The notes beneath the pieces were generated by a model. That model was given only the letters and a program-made list of their open reading frames with translations, was not told where the DNA came from and did not search any database. DNA of 64,000 nucleotides from an uncultured Oscillospiraceae bacterium (GTDB taxonomy: Bacteria > Bacillota > Clostridia > Oscillospirales > Oscillospiraceae), in assembly GCA_934590325.1 (NCBI GenBank), contig CAKTOW010000008.1, positions 24,163-88,162 of the forward strand, given 5' to 3'. The translations under genes were made by a program, and so were the position numbers. Positions 51,903 through 59,679 of the stretch are shown piece by piece (position 1 is the stretch's first letter; each line of letters opens with the position of its first letter).

Positions 51903-52526
51903 ATGGAAAACACGAAACTGCTGCCTTTAGGTACTGAACAAGGACTCGAAGAGACTGAATATCCCTCCTTTGACCTGTGCCTGGGAGAAAACATGGTATC
52001 TCCTCTTGTGGCACAACACCGGCAGTGGTTGAAAACAATCCGTCATGAAACACCTAACCCTAAGATCCCGTTCAAGGTTGCGGTGTACATCCGCTTTTTT
52101 AACCAGACAAAATATGGAGACGAGGAATATCTCGAGCGCAACAAAGAGGTTTTTCGGGCTACGCTGGCTCAGTATCCTATGTGGGAGTTTGTGGGCTTCT
52201 ATATTGACAATGGATCGACCGCTCCGTATATGGAGAATTCTACGGCATGGTCTGAACTCCTGTCTGACTGTGATGATGGAAAAGTCGATCTCATAATCAC
52301 ACAGAAGGTCAGCAATGTGTCCAGAGATGCCCAAGAAATGACGATTTGCGCAAGAATGCTCGCGGCTCGCAAGCCTCCTGTTGGCATCTACTTCATATCA
52401 GAAGATCTATACACTTTAGCCTCGTATTATCGTGATGACCTTCGGGAGCCCTGTTTCCTCCCAACACCCGACTGGAAGATCTTGCCCGATGATGAACTGG
52501 ATGTGAGAGGTGCTCTCCATGAGTAA
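51903..52526 (+). CDS. Catalytically degenerate serine-recombinase paralogue
   Basis: A 207-residue protein that matches only the catalytic domain of the large recombinase encoded next. PFKVAVYIRFFNQTK aligns with QRVAVYVRVSTDN, and DDGKVDLIITQKVSNVSRDA aligns with RDGKIDLIITKSVSRLARNT. The nucleophilic serine is Phe66, and the first arginine of SRLAR is replaced. It cannot cut DNA but could pair with the active enzyme. It has no recombinase or zinc-ribbon domain. GGGAGG lies before the ATG and it overlaps the next gene by 8 bases. Confidence 0.78.
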   Translation: MENTKLLPLGTEQGLEETEYPSFDLCLGENMVSPLVAQHRQWLKTIRHETPNPKIPFKVAVYIRFFNQTKYGDEEYLERNKEVFRATLAQYPMWEFVGFYIDNGSTAPYMENSTAWSELLSDCDDGKVDLIITQKVSNVSRDAQEMTICARMLAARKPPVGIYFISEDLYTLASYYRDDLREPCFLPTPDWKILPDDELDVRGALHE

Positions 52527-54411
52527 TTCCGCCAAGAAAGCAGCTGACCAAGCAGAACGCGAGAAAGTAAAAAAGCGATACTCAAATCGAAGAGAGCCGG
52601 ATGTCATCTATCCGGCAAAGAAGCAGGTCGACTTTTACGATGCCGATATCCATCAGCGTGTTGCGGTCTATGTCCGTGTTTCAACGGATAATCTCGGTCA
52701 GGAAACTTCCTATGAACTCCAGAAGAACTATTATGAGGAGTTCGTCTTGAAGCATCCCAATTGGAAGCTTGTAAAGATCTACGCCGACAAAGGCATCTCC
52801 GGAACCTCAACAAAACACCGCGTCGAGCTGAACCAAATGCTCGCTGACAGCAGAGATGGAAAAATCGACTTGATTATCACTAAATCGGTCTCGCGTCTTG
52901 CCAGAAATACCGTCGACTGTATTACCATGGTGCGTAATCTTGCGGAGCTCCGCAATCCAGTGGGCGTTTTCTTTGAGAGCGAATGCATCTTCTCCCTGAA
53001 TGAGGACACAAACATGCCGCTGTCCTTTCTGGCTTCCATTGCGGAAAACGAGTCCCGCATCCGAAGCCGCAGTATGGAAGTTTCGCTTGCTCAGCGGTTA
53101 AATGGAGGCCTCCCTCTGACGCCCAAGCTGTTGGGTTATTCTCATGATGCTGATGGGAAGCTGGTGATCAACCCGGACGAGGCTCCAACCGTGAAGCTCA
53201 TATTCTATATGTATCTGTCTGGATACTCTTCATCTCATATTGCAAAGGCCCTCGAGACGCTTGGTAAGAGGACATTCCTTGGTAATTCCAAGTGGACTTC
53301 CGGCACCGTTATTCAGGTCTTGAGGAATGAGCGGCATTGTGGTGACGTTCTCACAAGAAAGACATTCACGCCTGATGTGATCAGTCATAAGTCTAAGAAA
53401 AACAGAGGAGAAAGGCAGCAGAGCCTGTATAAAGGAGAACACGAGGCAATCGTGTCGAGGGATGACTATATAGCCGTCCAGCACATGATCAACAATGCAA
53501 AGTATGGGGGAAAATCTATTCTGCCGGAGCTTCGTGTGATCGATTCTGGTATTCTAAAAGGCTTTGTCACGATCATCCCCAAATGGGCGGGATTCAAGGC
53601 GGCTGATTATTTGCGGGCTTCTATGAGCGTCTACACAGACGATACATATTACGGTCAGCCTACGGAGGACAACTCCACTTTCGAGGTGGAGGCAGGAGAT
53701 TTCGACTTGCGCGGTTTTGAAGTTACGAATGCCTCTCTCTTTGATGCGAATAAAAGGCCGTATGTACTATTCCAAAGTAAGACAATCAAGTTCAACACGG
53801 ACTGTGTCAGGCAGTTTGGAAAGGACAGTAAAGTTGAGCTGCTGATCCATCCGGGTTTGCGGAAGTTTGCTGTCCGCCGTGCCTCTAAGGACTCGCGCCA
53901 ATTCGTACAGTGGTCAAGACCTACCGATGGAAAATACTACGCCAAGGAGATACCGTGTTCCGCGTTTGGGGAAACCCTGTTTGAACTGCTCGATTGGGAA
54001 ACTGCTTATAAGTTTAGGGCTTATGGTAAGCTCCTCCAAAACGAAGGGGATTCGGTATTCCTATTTGATCTGAGTGAACCTGAGATATTTATCCAGTCCT
54101 ATCTTATGACGGGAACAGATTCTCCCGCCAATGGAAGTGGCAGCCTTTCACCTCTTTCCGTATCAGGAAAGCGCATCCGAGCAGTTCCTGAGAAACTGGT
54201 TGACAAATTTGGCAGCGACTTCTATTCCCACCGGCTTACCTCATCTTCGTTGGAGTCACAAAGTGAAGATGCCTGGAAGCTTTGGCTGGAAGGTCAACTC
54301 TTTGAAACCGGCGAAAAACTTCAAGTCACCAAGTACGATGAGATGCAGCGTTTTATCGCCGAACAATTAGCGCCCATAAAGCAGTTGGAAGGGGTGAACT
54401 TCGATGCCTGA
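52519..54411 (+). CDS. Large serine recombinase with extra C-terminal domain
   Basis: Site-specific recombinase of 630 residues. The resolvase domain has YVRVSTDN with Ser55, ADKGISGTS and SVSRLARNT. The recombinase domain follows (LGYSHDADGKLVINPDEAPT; LRNERHCGDVLTRKTFTPDV). Instead of the usual cysteine zinc ribbon and long coiled coil, residues about 395-540 form a different domain (DFDLRGFEVTNASLF; FGETLFELLDWETAYKFRAY; FLFDLSEPEIFI) that recurs in two downstream proteins. AGAGG lies 8 bases before the ATG at 52519. It is probably the integrase of this module. Confidence 0.88.
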   Translation: MSNSAKKAADQAEREKVKKRYSNRREPDVIYPAKKQVDFYDADIHQRVAVYVRVSTDNLGQETSYELQKNYYEEFVLKHPNWKLVKIYADKGISGTSTKHRVELNQMLADSRDGKIDLIITKSVSRLARNTVDCITMVRNLAELRNPVGVFFESECIFSLNEDTNMPLSFLASIAENESRIRSRSMEVSLAQRLNGGLPLTPKLLGYSHDADGKLVINPDEAPTVKLIFYMYLSGYSSSHIAKALETLGKRTFLGNSKWTSGTVIQVLRNERHCGDVLTRKTFTPDVISHKSKKNRGERQQSLYKGEHEAIVSRDDYIAVQHMINNAKYGGKSILPELRVIDSGILKGFVTIIPKWAGFKAADYLRASMSVYTDDTYYGQPTEDNSTFEVEAGDFDLRGFEVTNASLFDANKRPYVLFQSKTIKFNTDCVRQFGKDSKVELLIHPGLRKFAVRRASKDSRQFVQWSRPTDGKYYAKEIPCSAFGETLFELLDWETAYKFRAYGKLLQNEGDSVFLFDLSEPEIFIQSYLMTGTDSPANGSGSLSPLSVSGKRIRAVPEKLVDKFGSDFYSHRLTSSSLESQSEDAWKLWLEGQLFETGEKLQVTKYDEMQRFIAEQLAPIKQLEGVNFDA

Positions 54412-54631
54412 AAAATCCGTTATCCCGGTCTCTCGGAATCTTGATGGCGTGTATTACCGCGTAGTCCGTGATGGCAAGCATGTCAACAGATGCTTTTCTG
54501 ATCTGTCGGAAGCCGAGCAGGATGGGATCATGGCAGAGTATAACGCGGAACAACTCAGACGGCTTTGTCGCTATCTCAGCATGAGCCTACGCCAGATTGG
54601 AGATGCGCTGGATCTTGTCAGAGACGAATGA
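54404..54631 (+). CDS. Small protein coupled to the recombinase
   Basis: A 75-residue protein overlapping the recombinase end by 8 bases. It begins with a short strand pair (GVYYRVVRDGKHVNRCFSDL), then helices with a helix-turn-helix-like end (LSMSLRQIGDALDLV). It may be a DNA-binding directionality factor by position and size, which is inference only. Confidence 0.65.
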   Translation: MPEKSVIPVSRNLDGVYYRVVRDGKHVNRCFSDLSEAEQDGIMAEYNAEQLRRLCRYLSMSLRQIGDALDLVRDE

Positions 54632-54643
54632 AAGGAGAGCAGA

Positions 54644-55450
54644 ATGGAAGTAGAAAACCAGGTTTCTTTCATCTCACCGATACTGCAGAAGACTCAATTC
54701 GGCAATATCGATGATGAAACTACCATTACCTTTAAGGAGGATGCGGACACGCCGATGACAATCGACGCATCGGCACCAGGCGATGTGATCGAACTTAGTG
54801 ACGACTTCGATTTTGATGGGTATCAGGTGGTTCGTAGAGAATTCTTCGCTCATACTTTCGAGCCGTCTATCACCTTCAACAATTACAAAGTATATGTCAA
54901 TACTGCTTGCTTGAATAAGTTTCCCCATGCAGACTGTGCTCAGCTCTTGATCAATCGAGAGTCGCACATTCTTGCGCTACGCCCTTGCGCTGAGTCAGAA
55001 CGAGACGCATTCGCATGGTGCAACATATCTGGCGGGAAGAGGAAGCCCCGCCAGGTGACGGGCAAGTTCTTCTTTGCAAAGCTCTTTGAGCTGATGGACT
55101 GGAATATTGATTACAGGTACAAGCTGCTAGGCAAGGTCATCCATGCCAATGGTGAGTATCTGATCGTATTCGACTTGAATGCCTCTGAGATCTATCAGCG
55201 TATTGCAAAAGACGGAGGCAAGCCCAAGACTGCGCGTACACCTGTATTCCCTGCCGGTTGGAAGGATCAGTTCGGCTTGCCTTATCGTGAGCACCAGAAG
55301 TCCCTGCAGATCAACATTTTTGATGGATACGCAATCTATGGAATCAAGGATAGCACTGTATCCTCCACGGCATCCGTGGAAAATGTCACATCAGCCCATA
55401 ACGCATATCAACCAGAGGTACCTGTGCAGGAGGGGAGTGTAAATGGGTAG
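54644..55450 (+). CDS. Protein repeating the recombinase C-terminal domain
   Basis: A 268-residue protein of unknown role. Residues about 45-180 follow the recombinase C-terminal domain step by step: DFDFDGYQVVRREFF against DFDLRGFEVTNASLF, VNTACLNKFP against FNTDCVRQFG, and KLFELMDWNIDYRYKLLGKV against TLFELLDWETAYKFRAYGKL. It ends YLIVFDLNASEIY against VFLFDLSEPEIF. A variable tail follows. AAAGGAG precedes the ATG and its end overlaps the next gene by 8 bases. Confidence 0.72.
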   Translation: MEVENQVSFISPILQKTQFGNIDDETTITFKEDADTPMTIDASAPGDVIELSDDFDFDGYQVVRREFFAHTFEPSITFNNYKVYVNTACLNKFPHADCAQLLINRESHILALRPCAESERDAFAWCNISGGKRKPRQVTGKFFFAKLFELMDWNIDYRYKLLGKVIHANGEYLIVFDLNASEIYQRIAKDGGKPKTARTPVFPAGWKDQFGLPYREHQKSLQINIFDGYAIYGIKDSTVSSTASVENVTSAHNAYQPEVPVQEGSVNG

Positions 55451-55832
55451 TACGGATAACAGCGCGATCATGACCATTGACTTAAAGTGGAATCGCTTTC
55501 GCATACATAAGTCCACCCTGAGCAAAATGGGGAATCCGCAATATGTTCAATTTCTGGTCAATCCAGAAGAAATGTTCATTGCTGTACTTGGCTCAGATCG
55601 GCCCCTCACTGGTGGCACCTCCAACCGAGTGAAGTTGGTTCAAACATCACGCCATTATTCTGTTGAGTTCTACAGCAATACACTCCTGTGCGCTTTGGTC
55701 AATATGATCGGTACTCTCGACTTCCAATACAGTTATCGTATGAGCGGAGAGGTGGATGTTGCAAACAGAGTAGCCTATTTCTCCATGAAAACCTTAAAGA
55801 AAAATGAGAGGAGACCTCCCAGCGATGGATAA
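55443..55832 (+). CDS. Short protein repeating the recombinase C-terminal domain
   Basis: A 129-residue protein that is just a diverged copy of the same domain: KSTLSKMGNPQYVQFLVNPE against the recombinase's DCVRQFGKDSKVELLIHPG, and NMIGTLDFQYSYRMSGEVDV against ELLDWETAYKFRAYGKLL. GGAGGGGAG lies before the ATG. It overlaps both neighbours by 8 bases. Function unknown. Confidence 0.68.
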   Translation: MGSTDNSAIMTIDLKWNRFRIHKSTLSKMGNPQYVQFLVNPEEMFIAVLGSDRPLTGGTSNRVKLVQTSRHYSVEFYSNTLLCALVNMIGTLDFQYSYRMSGEVDVANRVAYFSMKTLKKNERRPPSDG

Positions 55833-56763
55833 AGGATTTGCGGTGTTGGAGATCGACCCGGAATTCAAGACACTCATTCGACCTTTACGGAAAGATGAGT
55901 ATCTTCAACTCGAAGTAAATCTTACAGTAGATGGCTGCAGAGAGCCGATCATCACATGGAATAACATCATCATTGATGGCCATAACCGCTACGAGATATG
56001 TAACCGGCTGCACATCCCCTATGCTGTACGGAAGATGCCATTTGAGAACCGTGAGCAAGCGATTGTCTGGATCTGCAGCAATCAGCTCGGTCGCCGAAAT
56101 ATCACGGAGGAAACCAGACGATATCTCATTGGAAAGCAGTATGAACTTGAGAAAGTAGCGCGTAAGCATCCGCCCAACATCAATGGGTTCAACCAGTATA
56201 AGCGGAGAAACAAGGGTGAGCGAGGCGAGACTTTTCGGCGCACAGCCCAGAAGTTCAGCGCTCAATATAATGTATCTACTGGATCTGTGCAGAAGTATGC
56301 GATCTTCAGTAAGGCATTAGACGTTGTTGGACAGGCAGATCCTGAACTTCCTGGCAAAGTGCTTTCTGGCACTTTCAAAATTTCTCACGAGAACCTTGTG
56401 GCCCTTTCGAAAATGCCGCCGGAAGAGATTAGGCGAATTGGGACAAGGCCCGAAGACCTACAGCACCCGTTCACCAGTTACAGTGACACACGAAAAGAAT
56501 TTGCTGATACAGATGAGGAGCCAGTCGAATCTATGCAGGAAACTTTACCTCTTATCAAAATTCCCCCTATGCACGACCCTGACGCCGAAATCGCCGGTTT
56601 GACTCTGACCGTTCCGTCATGGGTCAGTTCCATCGAGCGAGCCAGAAACAATGCGGATATGAACGCTGCTTCAACGAGTGCAAAAAGCAAACTTGAGGAG
56701 GCGCTGTTGTCGCTACAGAAGAAGGTGTCCGAGATGCTCTCAGAAATCAGGGAGGTAGACTAA
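55825..56763 (+). CDS. ParB-like N-terminal-domain protein
   Basis: A 312-residue protein. Residues 10-100 form a ParB/sulfiredoxin-type domain (QLEVNLTVDGCREPIITWNN, IIIDGHNRYEICNRL, ENREQAIVWICSNQLGRRNI). A helix-turn-helix-like part follows (FSAQYNVSTGSVQKYAIFSK; SGTFKISHENLVALSKM), then an acidic linker and a C-terminal coiled coil. DGHNRYE matches plasmid and prophage ParB-like proteins. No ParA is visible. GAGGAG lies 11 bases before the ATG at 55825, which overlaps the previous gene by 8 bases. Confidence 0.85.
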   Translation: MDKGFAVLEIDPEFKTLIRPLRKDEYLQLEVNLTVDGCREPIITWNNIIIDGHNRYEICNRLHIPYAVRKMPFENREQAIVWICSNQLGRRNITEETRRYLIGKQYELEKVARKHPPNINGFNQYKRRNKGERGETFRRTAQKFSAQYNVSTGSVQKYAIFSKALDVVGQADPELPGKVLSGTFKISHENLVALSKMPPEEIRRIGTRPEDLQHPFTSYSDTRKEFADTDEEPVESMQETLPLIKIPPMHDPDAEIAGLTLTVPSWVSSIERARNNADMNAASTSAKSKLEEALLSLQKKVSEMLSEIREVD

Positions 56764-57617
56764 TGCAAGACTTCAGCAGATTTGTTCCGAATGTCCACTT
56801 CGAGCAGATCCCGATCAAAAATCTCGTGTCTAATCAGGAATACCAGCGGCCATTGTCTCATGCTCAGGTTGAAAAAGCCATCGAGGATTTCGACCTGAAC
56901 CAAATCAACCCGGTAAAGGTGAGCCGCCGTGATGGTGTCAACTATGTCTTTAATGGTCAGCACACCATAGAGATCGTTGCTACTGTATCCGGTTCGCGGG
57001 AGACTCCTGTTTGGTGCATGATTTATGACAGCTTAGATTACAAGAACGAAGCAGACATTTTTGCAAATCAGATGAAGCATGTGCGCCCGTTGAAGCCTTA
57101 TGAGATATTCATGGCTAATATCGAAGCAGGAAATGAGCAGCAGCTTGTTATTAAGCGGCTCGTTGAATCCTATTCTCTTTCTATCGGGCCGACCAAAGCA
57201 TATGGCGTGATCTGTGCGGTTGCCACGCTGGAGCGGATCTACACCAAATATGGTTACCATGTGCTTGACCGAACTTTGCGGCTCTGCGTTGGTACATGGG
57301 AGGGGGATATCGACTCTCTGGGGGCAAATGTATTAGCTGGTGTTGCGAGAATGGTCGTAGCATTTGGTGACCAGCTTCGTGATGAAACCTTTAAGGAGAG
57401 GGTTGGCTTCATGTCTGTTCGGCAGTTGTCTCGCATCGCTAAAGAGCGTGGAGCAGGGTCTCTTTGCTACGCCGAAGCTATGCTCGTTGCTTATAACCGA
57501 AAATGCAAATACACCTTGCGAATGACGAAGCTGCATTCTGGAAAGGTTGCTGCGGAAGATGACTTTGTAGAGGAAAACGAAGAACCCCTTGCAGACGATC
57601 CTGTCCTTGAGGAATAG
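56763..57617 (+). CDS. Second ParB-like protein (DUF6551-like)
   Basis: A 284-residue protein with another ParB-type core: IPIKNLVSNQEYQRPLSHAQ, DLNQINPVKVSRRDGVNYVF and NGQHTIEIVATVSG. FANQMKHVRPLKPYEIFMAN follows. The NGQHT motif in place of DGHR resembles proteins labelled DUF6551, from memory. The C-terminal half is helical with an acidic end. The start shares one base with the previous stop (TAATG). It closes the seven-gene rightward module. Confidence 0.8.
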   Translation: MQDFSRFVPNVHFEQIPIKNLVSNQEYQRPLSHAQVEKAIEDFDLNQINPVKVSRRDGVNYVFNGQHTIEIVATVSGSRETPVWCMIYDSLDYKNEADIFANQMKHVRPLKPYEIFMANIEAGNEQQLVIKRLVESYSLSIGPTKAYGVICAVATLERIYTKYGYHVLDRTLRLCVGTWEGDIDSLGANVLAGVARMVVAFGDQLRDETFKERVGFMSVRQLSRIAKERGAGSLCYAEAMLVAYNRKCKYTLRMTKLHSGKVAAEDDFVEENEEPLADDPVLEE

Positions 57618-57650
57618 CGCATGCGGAATGTTCTTTGGCTTGTGACTGGC

Positions 57651-57682
57651 AAAAAAAGATCCCCCTTGCTCGAAGGGAGATC
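57651..57682 (-). terminator. Terminator of hipBA
   Basis: Minus-strand AGATCTCCCTT / AAGGGGGATCT stem (one mismatch), CGAGC loop, then TTTTTTT. Confidence 0.85.
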
Positions 57683-57702
57683 TGATGGTGAATCAAGCTG
57701 TG

Positions 57703-58965
57703 TTATTCAAGAGCCAGCGAGAAGGCCGGCCGCATATATTCCTGTGCGCTCCGGCTTAATCCGCATTCTGTTGCCAGACGATTCCAGTTTTCTCGGACGG
57801 TTTTCAGGATATCCGACGCCATAGACGTTGCGTCCTTGGTGCTGACCTCACAATACGGTGCGATCTCCAGTGCAAGGTCGAGGGAGATCGCCGCATCGTC
57901 CTCGTTTACGCAGAGGGACAGCTCGTCACCTTCCGGGACGGGGTTTACATCGTACAGGGGAGAGAGGTGCCAACCATCCGCCTTGAGGATAAAGCCGTGG
58001 TTTCTCATGTGGTCATCCGTATTGGAAACAGCCATATTGAACACGATCCGCTTCCATAGCTCTGTCAAATCTTTCTTGGGAGCAGCGCCGTTAGCCTTGA
58101 TAAAGGATACCAGTTCAAGATAACTGGAGCCGTCCGCTGCCGATGCCCCATCGGTCTTGCCGAGCATTGTCATGGCGGATGCGAAATGAATCCGCGCAGC
58201 ACCATTCCGGTCAAACCTTCGTACAAGGAAGGTGCTTCCGTATTTGGAGAAGTCGATCAGCATGGACTCGGGAACATCCAAGCCGCAAAGTCTTGCAAGG
58301 TCATGGGTAACCTTTTCCCATGCGCCCACGTTAACATCATCGTGCTTGGACGGAAACTTGGCGATCCACAGATTTCCGCTTGTGTCCAGAACGGTGGCCT
58401 TCGGACGAGCGCCACCCAGCGAGGAACCGGGCTTGATGAGCTGATTGATCCATTTCTGTTCGAGACCGGACTCATCGTTTTCAAATTGACGGGAAGCCTC
58501 CTCCAGTGTTCGCAGGCTGGTCCATGGAGGTGTTGGGGTTTCCGAATCATCCGAGAGAAACGGCCCGTCTTTGTCCAGCTTGAAGCGGATCGCGCCCATC
58601 CGCGTCTCGTCGTAGACGCCCATCAGGAAGTCGCTGTCTAAGAGCTTTCGAGGCTTTCGGCCTTCCTGTTCCGCCAGTATTCTTTCTCTGCGCGTCATCA
58701 GCAGGCGGCCCCAGCGGTCGGGGGAAGAGTCAGCGAAAAGACCGAACACATTTTTTGTGCCGGTGGGATACTGACGTCCGGCGTACAGTTGAAGATCCGG
58801 GTCGAGATACATGTAGTTTGCGCTGCTTTTTAACCAGTCAGCGTCATACTCAAAGGAGTAGCTCTCACGGCCGCGGACATTCTCCACGAAGAGCGTCCCC
58901 AGGAAGTTTGGCGTTGTAGATCTGAAGCTCTCATAGACATAAATTACTTTTTGGTTTGACGCCAC
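57703..58965 (-). CDS. hipA: HipA-type serine/threonine kinase toxin
   Basis: Toxin of a type II toxin-antitoxin system; HipA kinases phosphorylate targets such as glutamyl-tRNA synthetase and halt growth. The 420-residue protein has the N-terminal HipA domain (NVFGLFADSSPDRWGRLLM), the Gly-rich loop GSSLGGARPKA, LWIAKFPSKHDD, NMAVSNTDDHMRNHGF (catalytic Asp and metal ligands) and SPLYDVNP. It starts with GTG; GGAGGTG, its ribosome site, overlaps the end of hipB. The kinase residues look intact. Confidence 0.93.
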   Translation of the reverse strand: MASNQKVIYVYESFRSTTPNFLGTLFVENVRGRESYSFEYDADWLKSSANYMYLDPDLQLYAGRQYPTGTKNVFGLFADSSPDRWGRLLMTRRERILAEQEGRKPRKLLDSDFLMGVYDETRMGAIRFKLDKDGPFLSDDSETPTPPWTSLRTLEEASRQFENDESGLEQKWINQLIKPGSSLGGARPKATVLDTSGNLWIAKFPSKHDDVNVGAWEKVTHDLARLCGLDVPESMLIDFSKYGSTFLVRRFDRNGAARIHFASAMTMLGKTDGASAADGSSYLELVSFIKANGAAPKKDLTELWKRIVFNMAVSNTDDHMRNHGFILKADGWHLSPLYDVNPVPEGDELSLCVNEDDAAISLDLALEIAPYCEVSTKDATSMASDILKTVRENWNRLATECGLSRSAQEYMRPAFSLALE

Positions 58966-58967
58966 GG

Positions 58968-59291
58968 TTAATCACCTCCGTTTCGTGGTGCTCTCTTGCG
59001 CGTGGTAAGTTCAAGGTCTTGGAGTTTACGCCCCAGCTCATCATCCTTTGCAACGAGCAGAAGGTCTTTATCCATATTGTTCAGTGCGTGCAGAACTGCG
59101 GCATAGATCCCAATCGCGACAGAGGGGTTTCCCTTTTCAACATTCCACACTGTGGCTCGGCTCACACCGGCTCTTTCCGCGACCAATTCGGCAGACAGAT
59201 GCCGCCGTAATCTGGCAAGTTTGATCTGTTCTCCCAGCTGTTCTAAAATCGCCTGCGTCTGCGGCAGCACAGCAACACTCTTTCGTCCCAT
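58968..59291 (-). CDS. hipB: HipB-type antitoxin, HTH regulator
   Basis: Antitoxin and autorepressor, 107 residues. An XRE helix-turn-helix lies at about 17-72 (LGEQIKLARLRRHLSAELVA, AGVSRATVWNVEKGNPSV). The C-terminal tail is basic (ELTTRKRAPRNGGD) and probably contacts HipA. ATG at 59291 is preferred over one four codons upstream because AGAGGTGG lies about 8 bases before it. Its stop lies 2 bases before the hipA GTG. Confidence 0.9.
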   Translation of the reverse strand: MGRKSVAVLPQTQAILEQLGEQIKLARLRRHLSAELVAERAGVSRATVWNVEKGNPSVAIGIYAAVLHALNNMDKDLLLVAKDDELGRKLQDLELTTRKRAPRNGGD

Positions 59292-59327
59292 TCTGCACAC
59301 CACCTCTACATCATCTTTGTGCTTGTT

Positions 59328-59356
59328 ATTATAGACGATACATTTATAATTGTCAA
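59328..59356 (-). promoter_or_regulatory. hipBA promoter with operator-like palindrome
   Basis: Minus-strand TTGACA (59351-59356), 17-base spacer, TATAAT (59328-59333). ATTATA at the -10 and TTATAAT near the -35 form an imperfect inverted repeat across the spacer, a likely HipB site. Confidence 0.75.
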
Positions 59357-59466
59357 TAAATAAAGATATTATAAGGCGGAGCGTCTGCGATTATCCCATA
59401 CTTCATTGTGTGCTGACTACCTTACCGATATGCATCCGGCCTTATGCCTGATTGGGGGGGAATTCT

Positions 59467-59661
59467 ATGGAAGTAATCATTCATTTGCCGCGCTCAAAGG
59501 AAGGTCAGGAGGAACTTGCCAAGCGCGTTGCAACTGTCCATGCACAGTTGATTTATAATTACATCTCAAGGTTGGAGTGTTCAACAGAGCAAAAAGTCGC
59601 CCTTCTCGATGCGATTCAGGAGAACATCCACGATGAAATAAAGAAAGAGAAAGAGGGATGA
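59467..59661 (+). CDS. Small island protein next to the recombinase trio
   Basis: A 64-residue protein, MEVIIHLPRSKEGQEELAKR, helical with a charged end. GGGGGGG lies 6 bases before the ATG. Similar short proteins occur beside serine recombinases on clostridial elements; no function known. It converges on the recombinase trio. Confidence 0.6.
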   Translation: MEVIIHLPRSKEGQEELAKRVATVHAQLIYNYISRLECSTEQKVALLDAIQENIHDEIKKEKEG

Positions 59662-59679
59662 TCCCTCAATCTCCTACGC

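Noticed and set aside
55825..57617. Classical ParAB partition system
   Set aside because: Two ParB-like proteins are present but no Walker-type ParA and no centromere-like repeat array.
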